A stretch of DNA of 64,000 nt from Jannaschia seohaensis (GCF_900116765.1 NZ_UETC01000008.1:1-64000), one strand, 5' to 3'; shown: positions 24,299-33,453, numbered from the stretch's first letter. The notes: generated by a model from the sequence alone, not told the origin. Made by a program: numbers and translations.

Positions 24299-25225
24299 AT
24301 GACCCTCGTCATCACCCATCCCGACGCCCTGCTGCACGAGAACCCGCCGGGGCATCCCGAGCAGGTGGCGCGGCTGCGATATGTGCTGGAGGCGCTCGAG
24401 GGGATGACGCTCGATCGCGAGGAGGCGCGCGAAGCGAGCGACGAGCCGCTCCTGCGCTGTCATCCGCAGGCCTATCTCGACCGGATCGCGGGCGCGGTGC
24501 CCGAAGAGGGGTGGGTACAGCTCGACGCCGATACATTCCTGTCGCCGGGCACTTGGCGCGCGGCGCGGCTGGCGGCGGGCGCAGCCGTTCGCGCCGTGGA
24601 CGCGGTGATGGAGGGGAGCGCGCGCAATGTCTTCTGCGCCATGCGCCCGCCCGGGCATCATGCGGAGACGGCGACGCCGATGGGCTTCTGCACGCTGGGC
24701 AATGTCGCCATCGCCGCCAAGCACGCCCTGGAGGCCCATGGGATCTCGCGCGTGGCCGTGGTCGATTTCGACGTCCATCACGGCAACGGCACGCAGGATC
24801 TGCTGTGGGACGAGCCCCGCGCCCGTTTCTGGTCGACCCACCAGATGCCGCTCTGGCCCGGCACGGGCGATGCCTCCGAGACGGGGCCTCATGGCACGGT
24901 CACGAATGTTCCTCTCCCGCCCGGCTCGGGGGGGGCGGCCTTCCGCGCGGCGATGGAACGCATTGTCCTGCCCGGGATCGACGAGTTCGCCCCGGAGCTG
25001 TTGCTGATCTCGGCGGGGTTCGACGCCCATCACGCAGACCCCCTGGCGCAACTCGCCTGGACCACCGAAGATTTCGCCTGGGCGACGGAACGGCTTTGCG
25101 ACGCGGCTTGGACCCATTGCGCGGGCCGGGTGGTTTCCTGCCTGGAGGGCGGCTATGACCTCGACGCGTTGGCCAATGCCGTGGCCGCGCATGTTGACGT
25201 CCTGAGGAGGCGCACCGATGGCTGA
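24299..25225 (+). CDS. histone deacetylase family protein (acetylpolyamine/acetyl-lysine amidohydrolase type)
   Basis: Zinc amidohydrolase of the arginase/deacetylase fold; bacterial members deacetylate polyamines, acetyl-lysine or metabolites such as acetoin-linked substrates. Seen: 308 residues; CAMRPPGHHAETATPMGFCT (catalytic His pair), VVDFDVHHGNGTQDL (metal Asp and His), ISAGFDAHHADPL (metal Asp) and the C-terminal CLEGGYDLDAL with GGY. The ATG at 24299 has AAGGAGG upstream, contributed by the repeat element. It overlaps xseB by eight bases, so it heads the xseB-ispA run. No histone substrate is implied. Confidence 0.92.
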   Translation: MTLVITHPDALLHENPPGHPEQVARLRYVLEALEGMTLDREEAREASDEPLLRCHPQAYLDRIAGAVPEEGWVQLDADTFLSPGTWRAARLAAGAAVRAVDAVMEGSARNVFCAMRPPGHHAETATPMGFCTLGNVAIAAKHALEAHGISRVAVVDFDVHHGNGTQDLLWDEPRARFWSTHQMPLWPGTGDASETGPHGTVTNVPLPPGSGGAAFRAAMERIVLPGIDEFAPELLLISAGFDAHHADPLAQLAWTTEDFAWATERLCDAAWTHCAGRVVSCLEGGYDLDALANAVAAHVDVLRRRTDG

Positions 25226-25454
25226 GACGCCCGTTAAGAAGATGTCCTTCGAAGAGGCCATCGCCGAATTGGAGCAGGTCGTGAACCGGCTCGATTCCGG
25301 CGACGTGCCGCTGGACCAGTCGATCGCCCTCTATGAGCGGGGCGCGGCGCTGAAGGCCCATTGCGAAGCGAAGCTGAACGAAGCGGATGCCAAGGTCCGC
25401 CAGATCACGCTCGACGCGCAGGGCCAGCCGACCGGCATGACCGACCCGCAGTGA
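25218..25454 (+). CDS. xseB: exodeoxyribonuclease VII small subunit
   Basis: Small helical subunit of exonuclease VII, which degrades single-stranded DNA with several copies bound to one XseA. Seen: 78 residues; MSFEEAIAELEQVVNRLDSG, then the helix LDQSIALYERGAALKAHCEA with the family's LY-x(2)-G-x(2)-L pattern. It overlaps the upstream gene by eight bases and the ispA start by GTGA. The xseB-ispA-dxs order is the usual one in many proteobacteria. xseA is not in the window. Confidence 0.95.
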   Translation: MAETPVKKMSFEEAIAELEQVVNRLDSGDVPLDQSIALYERGAALKAHCEAKLNEADAKVRQITLDAQGQPTGMTDPQ

Positions 25455-26323
25455 GCTTCGAGAACGATCTGAGCACAGCGCAGGCCGAGGTCCAGCAGGC
25501 GCTGGACACGGCTCTTGCGCCGTTCGGCGACGATCCCGTGGCCGAAGCGATGCGCTATGCGACCCGGGGCGGCAAGCGGTTGCGCGCCTTCCTCGCCCTG
25601 GAGGCCGCGGCGCTGTTCGACGTACCGCGCGCGCGGGCCCTGCGCGCGGCGGCCGCCATCGAATGCGTCCACGCCTATTCGCTGATCCATGACGACTTGC
25701 CCTGCATGGACGACGACGACCTGCGCCGGGGCCAGCCCACCGTCCATCGCCGCTGGGACGAGGCGACGGCGGTGCTGGCCGGCGATGCCCTACAAACCCT
25801 CGCCTTCGAGCTGCTGGCCGACCCGGAGACCCATCCCGACCCGGCCGTGCGCGCCGATCTGGTCCTGACGCTCGCGCGCGATGCGGGCGCGCAAGGTATG
25901 GTGCGGGGCCAGGCGCTCGACATCGCGGCGGAGACGGCGGCGGCGCCGCTGACGCTGGACCAGGTGTCGGAGTTGCAGCGGCTCAAGACCGGGCGGCTGC
26001 TGGAATGGCCCTGCCGCGCCGGAGCCCTGCTGGGCGGGGCGGATCCCGGCCCGCTGGTCGATTACGCCGGCGCGCTGGGCCTCGCGTTTCAGATCGCGGA
26101 CGACCTGCTGGACGTCGAAGGCGACGCGGAAAAGGCGGGTAAGGCGTTGCGAAAGGACGCGGCGGCGGGCAAGGCGACCTTCGTCTCGCTGCTGGGAGCG
26201 GAGGCAGCGCGGGCGCGCGCGATGTCTCTCGTGCGTGACGCCGAAATGTCTATTTTGATTTACACACCAAAGGGCGCTAATCTAGGCTCGGTCGCCCGCT
26301 ACGTGGTGACGAGAGACAGGTAA
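25451..26323 (+). CDS. ispA: polyprenyl synthetase, farnesyl/geranylgeranyl diphosphate synthase
   Basis: Condenses isopentenyl diphosphate with allylic diphosphates to give farnesyl (or geranylgeranyl) diphosphate for undecaprenyl, quinone and carotenoid side chains. Seen: 290 residues; GGKRLRAFL, the first Asp-rich motif [47 protein letters not shown] and the second Asp-rich motif [13 protein letters not shown]. The start is GTG at 25451, overlapping the xseB stop. Its last 25 codons switch to AT-rich usage (GTCTATTTTGATTTACACACC), which coincides with a promoter-like sequence for dxs; residues 256-290 are correspondingly atypical but keep the family's ARYVVTRDR end. Confidence 0.93.
   Translation: MSFENDLSTAQAEVQQALDTALAPFGDDPVAEAMRYATRGGKRLRAFLALEAAALFDVPRARALRAAAAIECVHAYSLIHDDLPCMDDDDLRRGQPTVHRRWDEATAVLAGDALQTLAFELLADPETHPDPAVRADLVLTLARDAGAQGMVRGQALDIAAETAAAPLTLDQVSELQRLKTGRLLEWPCRAGALLGGADPGPLVDYAGALGLAFQIADDLLDVEGDAEKAGKALRKDAAAGKATFVSLLGAEAARARAMSLVRDAEMSILIYTPKGANLGSVARYVVTRDR
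26255..26283 (+). promoter_or_regulatory. putative sigma70-type promoter for dxs inside ispA
   Basis: TTGATT, 17-base spacer, TAATCT, ending 45 bases before the dxs ATG, in the only AT-rich patch of a GC-rich coding region. Placement and spacing fit a housekeeping promoter with a leader of about 40 bases. Assigned by eye only. Confidence 0.5.
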
Positions 26324-26328
26324 CGACC

Positions 26329-28245
26329 ATGACCGACCAAGCCCGCCCCGCGACGCCCCTGCTCGATCGGATCGGAGGGCCCGCCGATCTGCGGGTCCTG
26401 CCCGATCGCGACCTCAAACGCCTCGCCGACGAATTGCGGGCCGAAACGATCTGGGCCGTCAGCCAGACCGGCGGCCATCTGGGCGCGGGGCTGGGCGTGG
26501 TCGAGCTGACGGTCGCGATCCACGCCGTATTCAACACGCCGCGCGACAAGCTGATCTGGGACGTCTCCCATCAGTGCTATCCGCACAAGATCCTCACGGG
26601 CCGCCGCGACCGGATGCGCACGATCCGCCAGAAGGACGGGCTGTCCGGCTTCACCAAGCGGACCGAGAGCATCTACGACCCGTTCGGCGCGGCCCATAGC
26701 TCCACCTCCATTTCGGCGGCGCTTGGTTTCGCCATGGGGCGGGAACTGGGCGCCGACGACGTGGGCGACGCCATCGCCGTGATCGGGGATGGGGCGCTGT
26801 CCGGCGGCATGGCCTATGAGGCGATGAACCATGCGGGCCACCTCAAGAAGCGCCTGATCGTCATCCTCAACGACAACGAGATGTCCATCGCCCCGCCGGT
26901 GGGCGCGATGTCGTCCTATCTGTCCTCGCTCTATGCCGGGGCGCCGTTCCAGGAGTTCAAGGCCGCCGCCAAGGGCGCCGTGGGCTTCCTGCCGCCGCCT
27001 TTCCAGGAGGGGGCGCGCCGCGCCAAGGAGATGCTCAAGGGCATCACGGTGGGCGGCACCCTCTTCGAAGAACTGGGCTTCAGCTATGTCGGCCCCATCG
27101 ACGGCCATGACATGGAAAGCTTGCTCCAGGTATTGCGCACCGTGAAGGTGCGCGCGGACGGGCCGATCCTGATCCATGCGATCACGCAGAAGGGCAAGGG
27201 CTTCGCCGAGCACCGCGCCGACCGGGGCCACGCCACGGGCAAGTTCGACCCGGCCACCGGAGAGCAGAAAAAGGCCAAGTCCAATGCGCCCTCCTATACC
27301 AAGGTCTTCGCCCAGAGCCTGATCCAGGAGGCCGCCGAGGACGACAAGATCGTGGCCATCACCGCCGCGATGCCCGACGGCACCGGCCTCAACCTCTTCG
27401 CGGAGCGTTTCCCGGCCCGCTGCTTCGATGTCGGTATCGCCGAGCAGCATGGCGTGACCTTCTGCGCGGGCCTGGCCGCGGCGGGGATGAAGCCTTTCGC
27501 CGCGATCTACTCGACCTTCCTCCAGAGGGGCTACGACCAGGTCGTCCACGACGTCGCGCTGCAAAACCTGCCGGTGCGATTCGCCATCGACCGGGCGGGG
27601 TTGGTGGGTGCCGATGGCGCGACCCATGCCGGCAGCTTCGACGTCGCCTATCTGTCCAACTTGCCCAATTTCACCGTCATGGCCGCCGCGAACGAGGCGG
27701 AGCTGCGCCACATGGTTGCGACGGCCGCCGCGCATGATTCGGGGCCGATCGCCTTCCGCTTCCCGCGAGGCGAGGGCGTCGGCTGCGAGATGCCCGAGCG
27801 GGGCGTCCCGCTCGAAATCGGCAAGGGCCGGATCGTGCATGAGGGAGCGCAGGTCGCGATCCTGTCCTTCGGCGCGCGATTGGTCGAGGTCGAGGAAGCG
27901 CGGGAGCGGTTGATGGCCCGGGGAATCGAGCCGACCGTCGCCGATGCGCGTTTCTCGAAGCCTCTGGACCGGGATCTGATCCTCGACCTCGCGGCGCGCC
28001 ATGAGGCGCTGATCACCATCGAGGAGGGTGCGATCGGCGGTTTCGGCAGCCATGTCGCGCAGCTCCTCGCCGAGGAGGGCGTCTTCGATACCGGCCTCTG
28101 CTACCGCTCGATGGTGCTGCCCGATGCGTTTATCGACCAGGCCGGCCCGCGCGAGATGTATGCGGCGGCCGGGCTCAATGTCGAAGACATCGAGGCGAAG
28201 GTGCTCTCGGTTCTCGGCGTGCAGGTGTTGAGCAAACGCGCCTGA
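26329..28245 (+). CDS. dxs: 1-deoxy-D-xylulose-5-phosphate synthase
   Basis: Thiamine-diphosphate enzyme that condenses pyruvate and glyceraldehyde 3-phosphate, the first and flux-controlling step of the MEP isoprenoid pathway. Seen: 638 residues, standard length; [20 protein letters not shown]; thiamine and metal motif [20 protein letters not shown] with LNDNEMS; transketolase pyrimidine-binding part with [18 protein letters not shown] (catalytic Glu) and [19 protein letters not shown]-terminal [13 protein letters not shown]. The ATG is at 26329, five bases after the ispA stop. It may have its own promoter inside ispA. Confidence 0.97.
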   Translation: MTDQARPATPLLDRIGGPADLRVLPDRDLKRLADELRAETIWAVSQTGGHLGAGLGVVELTVAIHAVFNTPRDKLIWDVSHQCYPHKILTGRRDRMRTIRQKDGLSGFTKRTESIYDPFGAAHSSTSISAALGFAMGRELGADDVGDAIAVIGDGALSGGMAYEAMNHAGHLKKRLIVILNDNEMSIAPPVGAMSSYLSSLYAGAPFQEFKAAAKGAVGFLPPPFQEGARRAKEMLKGITVGGTLFEELGFSYVGPIDGHDMESLLQVLRTVKVRADGPILIHAITQKGKGFAEHRADRGHATGKFDPATGEQKKAKSNAPSYTKVFAQSLIQEAAEDDKIVAITAAMPDGTGLNLFAERFPARCFDVGIAEQHGVTFCAGLAAAGMKPFAAIYSTFLQRGYDQVVHDVALQNLPVRFAIDRAGLVGADGATHAGSFDVAYLSNLPNFTVMAAANEAELRHMVATAAAHDSGPIAFRFPRGEGVGCEMPERGVPLEIGKGRIVHEGAQVAILSFGARLVEVEEARERLMARGIEPTVADARFSKPLDRDLILDLAARHEALITIEEGAIGGFGSHVAQLLAEEGVFDTGLCYRSMVLPDAFIDQAGPREMYAAAGLNVEDIEAKVLSVLGVQVLSKRA

Positions 28246-28451
28246 CCGCCCCGGTAAAGCGAAAGACGGCGAGGCCGTTGGTCCGCCGTCCCGAACTGTA
28301 TGCCGACCTTGCCCTGGCGCCCGCTGATCAGTCATCTCCGCAAACCGCAGCAGCCATCCGGCGCTGCCGACGCCCCGAGCGATCCGGTCGTTACGTCGAA
28401 GTGACCGATCGGCCCCAACGCGGCGCGCATGACTGGGATCGTTATATCCAT
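28246..28451. other. intergenic region between dxs and the yjb operon terminator
   Basis: The two operons converge here. No frame shows protein-like sequence and no long hairpin follows dxs directly; only weak stems (GACGGCGAGGCCG) are seen. Counting to the yjbE stop, 358 bases carry no gene, including the terminator at 28452-28488 and about 115 further bases without visible features. Confidence 0.4.
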
Positions 28452-28488
28452 AAAAAAAGCTCTGTCGGCATATAACGCCAACAGAGCT
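28452..28488 (-). terminator. Rho-independent terminator of the yjb operon
   Basis: On the minus strand: AGCTCTGTTGGC, loop GTTATAT, GCCGACAGAGCT, then seven T. The 12-bp stem has one G-T wobble. It lies 116 bases past the yjbE stop and is the clearest intrinsic terminator in the window. Confidence 0.88.
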
Positions 28489-28603
28489 AACGCATGCCCC
28501 TGTTCCAGAGGGAATTGGGTCAAGCAAATATGCTCACCCGAGCAAAGCGCGTTTTCGCCGAAACGGCGAGCCCGACGCCCACGAGGGGCGCCGAGCGAAA
28601 AGA

Positions 28604-28855
28604 TCAGTCTTCGGTCGTGGTCGTCGTGGTCGACCCGTCGCCATCGCTACCCAGCAGCAGGGCGAGCGCCAGGAGACCGCCGGCAGCGGCAGCGGCGGCA
28701 GCGCCGTCGATCCCAGGGCCGACGAGAACGGCATCGTCGTCTTCCGCGACGACCACGTCGTCAGAGACGCCGGCATCCCCGAGCTTCTGGGCCAGAAGGG
28801 CGGTGGGCGACAGCGCGAGCAATGCGGCCGCCGAGAGAGTGGCAATTTTCTTCAC
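28604..28855 (-). CDS. yjbE: small exported protein, YjbE-like
   Basis: Tiny secreted protein in the position of YjbE/GfcA of exopolysaccharide and group 4 capsule operons; molecular role unknown. Seen: 83 residues; signal peptide MKKIATLSAAALLALSPTAL, cut near LLAQ; an acidic middle (VVVAEDDDAVLVGPG); an Ala/Gly/Leu-rich hydrophobic stretch (AAAAAAAGGLLALALLLG); and a C-terminal GSDGDG plus Thr-run. E. coli YjbE has the same plan, including the Gly-Asp-Gly and Thr-run tail. The start is GTG at 28855. It lies 130 bases downstream of yjbF and just before a strong terminator. Identity rests on architecture and context. Confidence 0.75.
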   Translation of the reverse strand: MKKIATLSAAALLALSPTALLAQKLGDAGVSDDVVVAEDDDAVLVGPGIDGAAAAAAAGGLLALALLLGSDGDGSTTTTTTED

Positions 28856-28926
28856 AACGGATCTCCATGTCAGTCGTTCTTCGCAGGACTAAGCTGCTCG
28901 CGCCCAGGTCTCAAGCCTCAATCCGC

Positions 28927-28952
28927 AATGCATATGCCGCAGATGCAGCATT
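28927..28952. promoter_or_regulatory. imperfect inverted repeat upstream of yjbE
   Basis: AATGCAT and TGCAGCATT form imperfect arms around a 10-base centre in the yjbF-yjbE gap. This gap is larger than others in the operon and could hold a separate promoter for yjbE. Weak evidence. Confidence 0.25.
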
Positions 28953-28985
28953 GACACGCTCAGCCCTCCCCGACGCCTAATCTCT

Positions 28986-29675
28986 TTACACTTTTAGGAC
29001 GATCACGTCCAGCGATCCCGACTCGGGGGCGATCAATTCAACGGACCGGCGCACGGTTCCGCCTGCGTCCAGCCAGTATCGATTCACAAAGCCCCCGCCG
29101 TCGGACACGCAGTCCTCTTCGTAGACCGTCGTGTCGATGTTCACCCCAAAATAGCTCAAACGCTCCTGCCCCACGGGCCGGACGGAGCAGAGGAACTGCA
29201 CCGCAACGATCTGATTCTGACCGTCGATATAGCGATTGACCCGCTCTACGTCTTCGCCGCCGCCCGCGCGCAGTGCAGCGGCCAGCGGGGCGACATCGGC
29301 CGTGTGGAGGTCGAAGCCGAAACCGCGCGTACCCACGAGGATTCCATTCCGCCGGAACAGGCCACCGCCGGAGATGTCGCGCCACTGTTCCGTTCCGAGC
29401 TTGACCGCGCGCGGAACCATCGTCAGGCCGATATCCGTCTCCTGCACTACCACCAGCAGCAGCGGCGTGGGCGACCCCGCCACCATCGCGGGCGTGAGGA
29501 CCTCCCGCGCGTCCGCCGCGGGCTCCTCCCCCGCAAGCCCCGCGAATCGGGATTGGAGCGCGGCGAAGAGCAGCTTGTCATTGGCGGGCGGCGCGTTCTC
29601 CGTGCCGCCGGAGCAGGCGGCCAGAGCCGCCAGGAGCAAAGCGGCGAAAGGTCGGGACCAGCGGGTCAACGTCAT
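28986..29675 (-). CDS. yjbF: YjbF/GfcB family outer-membrane lipoprotein
   Basis: Lipoprotein of the exopolysaccharide/group 4 capsule accessory operon. Seen: 229 residues; signal peptide with lipobox LAALAACSGG (lipidated Cys about residue 21, no Asp at +2, so outer-membrane sorting is likely); a central beta-rich region (TPLLLVVVQETDIGLTMVPR, FRRNGILVGTRGFGFDLHTA) typical of the family, and FVNRYWLDAGGTVRRSVELI near the end. Its ATG overlaps the yjbH stop as ATGA. Between yjbF and yjbE no YjbG/GfcC homolog is present, unlike in E. coli. Confidence 0.86.
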   Translation of the reverse strand: MTLTRWSRPFAALLLAALAACSGGTENAPPANDKLLFAALQSRFAGLAGEEPAADAREVLTPAMVAGSPTPLLLVVVQETDIGLTMVPRAVKLGTEQWRDISGGGLFRRNGILVGTRGFGFDLHTADVAPLAAALRAGGGEDVERVNRYIDGQNQIVAVQFLCSVRPVGQERLSYFGVNIDTTVYEEDCVSDGGGFVNRYWLDAGGTVRRSVELIAPESGSLDVIVLKV

Positions 29676-31846
29676 CTCCAGAACCTCCCCCAGCGTTCGG
29701 TCAAGTCCGGGGCGGATTGGCTCCGGACCAGCGGATAGAGCCGGTCGCGAATCGTGAGCCGCGCGCCTCCGTCCCTCTGCACCGGCTGAATCGTCAGACC
29801 GCTGGTCTGGCGCGTGGGCCGGCCGAGCAACCAGTCGGTCGGAATGCGCAGGAAGAAGCCCTTGTCGAAGCTGCCCTCCCCGAATTCCTCGGCACTGACA
29901 TTGGTGCGGGTGGCATAGGCGCCCACCTGCCAGCCGTTCGAGAACTCCCGCGTGAGCGTGTAAGTCGCTCCCCGGTCGCCCGCCAGATACTGACCCACAT
30001 CGAGCTGGCTGTAGAAGCGGGCGCCGTGATCGTAATAGGCGGAGATGAAGGCCGTCTCGGCCTCAAGGTCCTGAAAGCCGAAGAGCCCGTCGAACTCACG
30101 CTGCCGGACGATATTGGCCTCGACCCCGATGGCGAGACGCGAATTCACCGGCTTCCACAGCACCTCACCCGAGACGCCGCCAAATTCCCGCTCCAACAGA
30201 CCGACCGTGCCGCGCGCATAGAGGTTCTGACCGGGACGGAAGAAATAGGACGCCGTCAGGTAGGGAATGAACGGGTCATCGGTCTTGAGGAATTCCGGCC
30301 CGTTCGTGCGAACGCGCGGCAGCACGGAATTGCTCTCCCGCACCGACTCGTCGCGGTTCCCGATCAACTTCTGGCGGACTTCCCCCCCCAGGACGAGACC
30401 GCGCACCGGCTCCCATTCGGCCGACGCCGCGAGACCGACATCGACGCGAAAGGGATTGTCCGGGTCGAACAGCGAATAGCCGATATAGGGGCCGATATTC
30501 CAGTTCAGCCGGGGATAGGCGTCCTCGACATAGCGGCGCCCATCCGTGGGCAGGCTCGCCGAATCGACGATCCCCGCGACCGCCAGCATCTCGGCCGCGC
30601 CATTGGGACGGTTCTCGATCGCCTCCAGGTCGCTGCGCCGCAGGATGACCGAGGCAGAGCCCAGGCTCCGCTCGTTCTCGGGCGTCAGAACGAAGGTCTC
30701 GACCGAGGGCGGCAGCGTCGCGGCCATGGCCCGCGCGGCCCGTCCGATCGCCTGCGCCTCGCTGGCGTAGCGGGGGTTGCGGAAGCGGATATCGACCCGG
30801 TCCCCGGTCAGCCGATAAGAGATCAGCTCCAGCCCGGCCTCCGCCAACACCGCGTCGAGCCCGGCGACGACCGGCTCCTCGACCTGCGCCGCGCCGACCC
30901 AGGCCTCCGACCAGAGCTGAGGCTGCGCGTCCCGCGAGGGGCGCAGCGCCACGGGCAGCGCCGCGCCCTCCAGGCCGCTGCCGCCGGTGGGCGGGCGCTT
31001 GGGGTTCAGGGCGAGCTGGATGTTGAAGCCGAACTCCGACCCGCCGACCGCGTAGCCGCCCAAGCGGATGCCGGGGGCGAGGTTGTATTCGACCCCGAAA
31101 TTGAGCGGCGACTTGCGATCGAAAATGCCCCGCGCCTCTTCCTCGCGGTAGCCGTCGGAGGAGTATTCCGCCTTCAGCGTCCAGCGGTCGTTGGGCCGGA
31201 ACTCCACGCCCGCGAACAGCGCGGCGTCGCCCCGGAACCAGGATGAGGTCGAGAACTGGCCGCCGGAGGTATTGACATCGTAGCGGGGCCGGTCGCGGAA
31301 CCGCTCGTCCAGCGCGACCAGCGGGTTGGTAAAGCTGCCCGCCGACCCGAACCGGCCCCAGCCGATCCCCGCCGTCGCCGTCCATTGCGGGCCGAAGGTC
31401 TTGGACGCCACGACATATTCGCCGCTGAACAGGCTGGTTCCGCCGAAATCCTGCAAGCCCACCGTCACGTCCGGGATCCAGCCGTTCTCTTTCAGGACCT
31501 GAAACCGCACGTCGAAGCTGCGGTCATAGGTCCGGATGAACTCGTCGCCCACGCGCAGGAAGTCAGGGATGGTCGCGTAACGGAACACACCCTGCACCCG
31601 GGGCAGGATCTGGAACGAGAGCTGCGTCCGGCCGGACCCGTTGGACAGGCCATAGATGCTGGTGACGATCTCGCCATCGGGCTGCATCTGCGCGCTCGGC
31701 ATGTCGATCAGCCCGGGCACGCCATAGCTGCTGACCGAGCGGCGGGGTTCGGGCGCCTGCTGCGCGCCGGCAGGCGCCACCAGCCCGGCGCAGAGAAGGC
31801 TCGTCAGGATCGTTCGGCCCGTCAGCATCGTTCGGATCGTCCGCAT
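29672..31846 (-). CDS. yjbH: YjbH/GfcD family outer-membrane beta-barrel protein
   Basis: Large outer-membrane protein of exopolysaccharide/capsule operons, thought to form a paired beta-barrel for polymer passage. Seen: 724 residues; signal peptide (TILTSLLCAGLVAPAGAQQ); SYGVPGLIDMPSAQMQPDGE and SIYGLSNGSGRTQLSFQILP, the characteristic opening of the family; many alternating beta-strand segments (FGVEYNLAPGIRLGGYAVGG); a second YjbH-like half after residue 420 (NWNIGPYIGYSLFDPDNPFR, FRPGQNLYARGTVGLLEREF). The ATG at 31846 is preferred to the longer frame because the signal peptide begins there. First gene of the minus-strand operon yjbH-yjbF-yjbE, divergent from two polysaccharide-synthesis genes. 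Confidence 0.9.
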   Translation of the reverse strand: MRTIRTMLTGRTILTSLLCAGLVAPAGAQQAPEPRRSVSSYGVPGLIDMPSAQMQPDGEIVTSIYGLSNGSGRTQLSFQILPRVQGVFRYATIPDFLRVGDEFIRTYDRSFDVRFQVLKENGWIPDVTVGLQDFGGTSLFSGEYVVASKTFGPQWTATAGIGWGRFGSAGSFTNPLVALDERFRDRPRYDVNTSGGQFSTSSWFRGDAALFAGVEFRPNDRWTLKAEYSSDGYREEEARGIFDRKSPLNFGVEYNLAPGIRLGGYAVGGSEFGFNIQLALNPKRPPTGGSGLEGAALPVALRPSRDAQPQLWSEAWVGAAQVEEPVVAGLDAVLAEAGLELISYRLTGDRVDIRFRNPRYASEAQAIGRAARAMAATLPPSVETFVLTPENERSLGSASVILRRSDLEAIENRPNGAAEMLAVAGIVDSASLPTDGRRYVEDAYPRLNWNIGPYIGYSLFDPDNPFRVDVGLAASAEWEPVRGLVLGGEVRQKLIGNRDESVRESNSVLPRVRTNGPEFLKTDDPFIPYLTASYFFRPGQNLYARGTVGLLEREFGGVSGEVLWKPVNSRLAIGVEANIVRQREFDGLFGFQDLEAETAFISAYYDHGARFYSQLDVGQYLAGDRGATYTLTREFSNGWQVGAYATRTNVSAEEFGEGSFDKGFFLRIPTDWLLGRPTRQTSGLTIQPVQRDGGARLTIRDRLYPLVRSQSAPDLTERWGRFWR

Positions 31847-31995
31847 CGCGCAGCCCCTCTGCCAATCGCTGCGCCCGTTATCAGTGCGCAAGCGCCGGAT
31901 GGAAAGGGCAAAGCCGTGGGCATGGCGCGATGTGTCTTGATTCCGCAACGTGGCGCCGTCTAGTCGGGCAGCCGCCCGCCGATCGGACTTGCCTG

Positions 31996-32772
31996 ATGAC
32001 TTCCGCTCCCCTCGCCCTAACCGGTTCCACCGGCCGCGTCGCCCGCCTCATGCGGCCATTTCTGCCCGGAGCCGTCTGGCTGTCCCGCACCGATCCGCTC
32101 TCGGGGGTCGCGGGGGCGCGGGCGCTCGTGGCGCTGGCGGGGGTGACGCGCGGGGATGCGGCCGCGCTCCGCGCAAATACCGATGTCGCGCTGGCGGCAT
32201 TGGAGGCAGCCCGCGCCCACCGCGTGCCCCGGGTCTTCCTGCTCTCCTCGGCGGCGGTCTACGGGCGCGCGCCCTCTCCGCTGAGCGCCGAGGCCGCGCC
32301 CAGCCCGGCCGCGCCCTATGGCACCGCCAAGGCCGAGATGGAGCGCGCCGTCGCCAAGTGGCGCGCCGCCCATCCCGACGGGCCCGAAGCCGTCTGCCTG
32401 CGCCTCGGCAATGTCGCGGGGGCCGACGCGCTGTTCGGCAACCTCACCCCCGGCGCGGTGCCGGCGATCCATGTCTGGCCCGACGGCACCACGCCCCGGC
32501 GCAGCTATATCGGCCCCCGCAGCCTCGCCCGCGTGCTGGAGAGGCTGGCAAGCGCCCCAGCCCTGCCCTCCATCCTCAACCTCGCCGCCCCCGGCCCGGT
32601 CGCGATGGGCGACCTTGCGAGCGCGGCGGGGCACGCCTGGACCCCGGTCCCCGCCCCGCCCGAGGCCCTGGCCGAGGTCCACCTGGACACCGCGCCGCTG
32701 GAGGCGCTGGTGCCGCTCGCCCCGGCCACGCCCGACGCGCTGGTGGCCGAATGGCGGGAGGCGACGGCGTGA
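31996..32772 (+). CDS. NAD-dependent epimerase/dehydratase family protein
   Basis: Short-chain-dehydrogenase-fold protein, probably modifying a nucleotide sugar for surface polysaccharide. Seen: 258 residues, shorter than the usual 300-330; N-terminal LALTGSTGRVARLMRPF, where the last Gly of the dinucleotide motif is Ala; SSAAVYG and the YGTAKAEME catalytic Tyr and Lys; LRLGNVAG. An in-frame earlier start at 31930 exists, but homology starts at 31996. A TTGATT...TCTAGT pair (31937-31964) may be its promoter. It overlaps the sugar transferase as GTGA. It may act on a lipid-linked sugar; the exact reaction is not inferable. Confidence 0.82.
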   Translation: MTSAPLALTGSTGRVARLMRPFLPGAVWLSRTDPLSGVAGARALVALAGVTRGDAAALRANTDVALAALEAARAHRVPRVFLLSSAAVYGRAPSPLSAEAAPSPAAPYGTAKAEMERAVAKWRAAHPDGPEAVCLRLGNVAGADALFGNLTPGAVPAIHVWPDGTTPRRSYIGPRSLARVLERLASAPALPSILNLAAPGPVAMGDLASAAGHAWTPVPAPPEALAEVHLDTAPLEALVPLAPATPDALVAEWREATA

Positions 32773-33410
32773 CCCCCGGCAAGCGGCTCTTCGATATCGT
32801 GCTCGCGCTGGTGCTGGCGGTGATCCTGGCGCCGGTCATGCTGGTCATCGCCGGTCTGGTCTGGCGCGGGCGGGACGGCCCCATCCTCTACGGCTCGGAG
32901 CGGATGCGCAGCCCGACCGAGGCCTTCATCCTGTGGAAGTTCCGCACCATGACCGTCGCCGCCACCGATCAGGGCGTCACCGGCGGCGACAAGTCGGCCC
33001 GGATCACGCCGCTTGGCGCCAAGCTGCGGCGGGTGCGGCTGGACGAACTCCCGCAGCTTTGGAACATCCTGCGCGGCGATATCAGCTTCGTCGGCCCGCG
33101 CCCGCCGTTGCGCCGCTATGTCGAGATGTTTCCCGATCTCTATGCGCGCGTCCTGCGCTCGCGCCCCGGCGTCACCGGCCTCGCCTCGCTGGTCTATGCC
33201 GCGCATGAAGAGCGGATCCTGGCCCGCGCCACGACGCCCGAGGAAACCGAGGCGGCCTATATACGCCGCTGCGTCCCCCGAAAGGCCGCGCTCGACCTGA
33301 TCTATCAGCGCAACCGGAGCCTCTGGCTGGACGTGAAGCTGGTCGCCTGGACGACCGCCCGCTTCATCCCCCGCCGCTGGCGCCCAATCCGCAAGGGCCG
33401 TCCGCTCTGA
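32769..33410 (+). CDS. sugar transferase (polyprenyl-phosphate sugar phosphotransferase)
   Basis: Initiating transferase that loads a sugar-1-phosphate onto undecaprenyl phosphate in exopolysaccharide synthesis. Seen: 213 residues, matching the catalytic WbaP/PglC-like core without extra N-terminal helices; KRLFDIVLALVLAVILAPVM (single membrane helix), LYGSERM, ILWKFRTMTV, RVRLDELPQLWNILRGDISF and VGPRPPL, all hallmarks. The start is GTG, overlapping the epimerase stop. The facing yjb operon supplies outer-membrane parts, so this 5-kb block looks like a minimal exopolysaccharide locus; polymerase and flippase are not here. Confidence 0.93.
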   Translation: MTPGKRLFDIVLALVLAVILAPVMLVIAGLVWRGRDGPILYGSERMRSPTEAFILWKFRTMTVAATDQGVTGGDKSARITPLGAKLRRVRLDELPQLWNILRGDISFVGPRPPLRRYVEMFPDLYARVLRSRPGVTGLASLVYAAHEERILARATTPEETEAAYIRRCVPRKAALDLIYQRNRSLWLDVKLVAWTTARFIPRRWRPIRKGRPL

Positions 33411-33453
33411 GCCCGGACCGCCGCGGCCCAGCGCTCCCTCGCGGCGGACAGTC

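Noticed and set aside
31950-33410. A 486-residue frame ending in the sugar transferase
   Set aside because: Its first 273 codons are an off-frame read of the epimerase gene; the transferase starts at GTG 32769.
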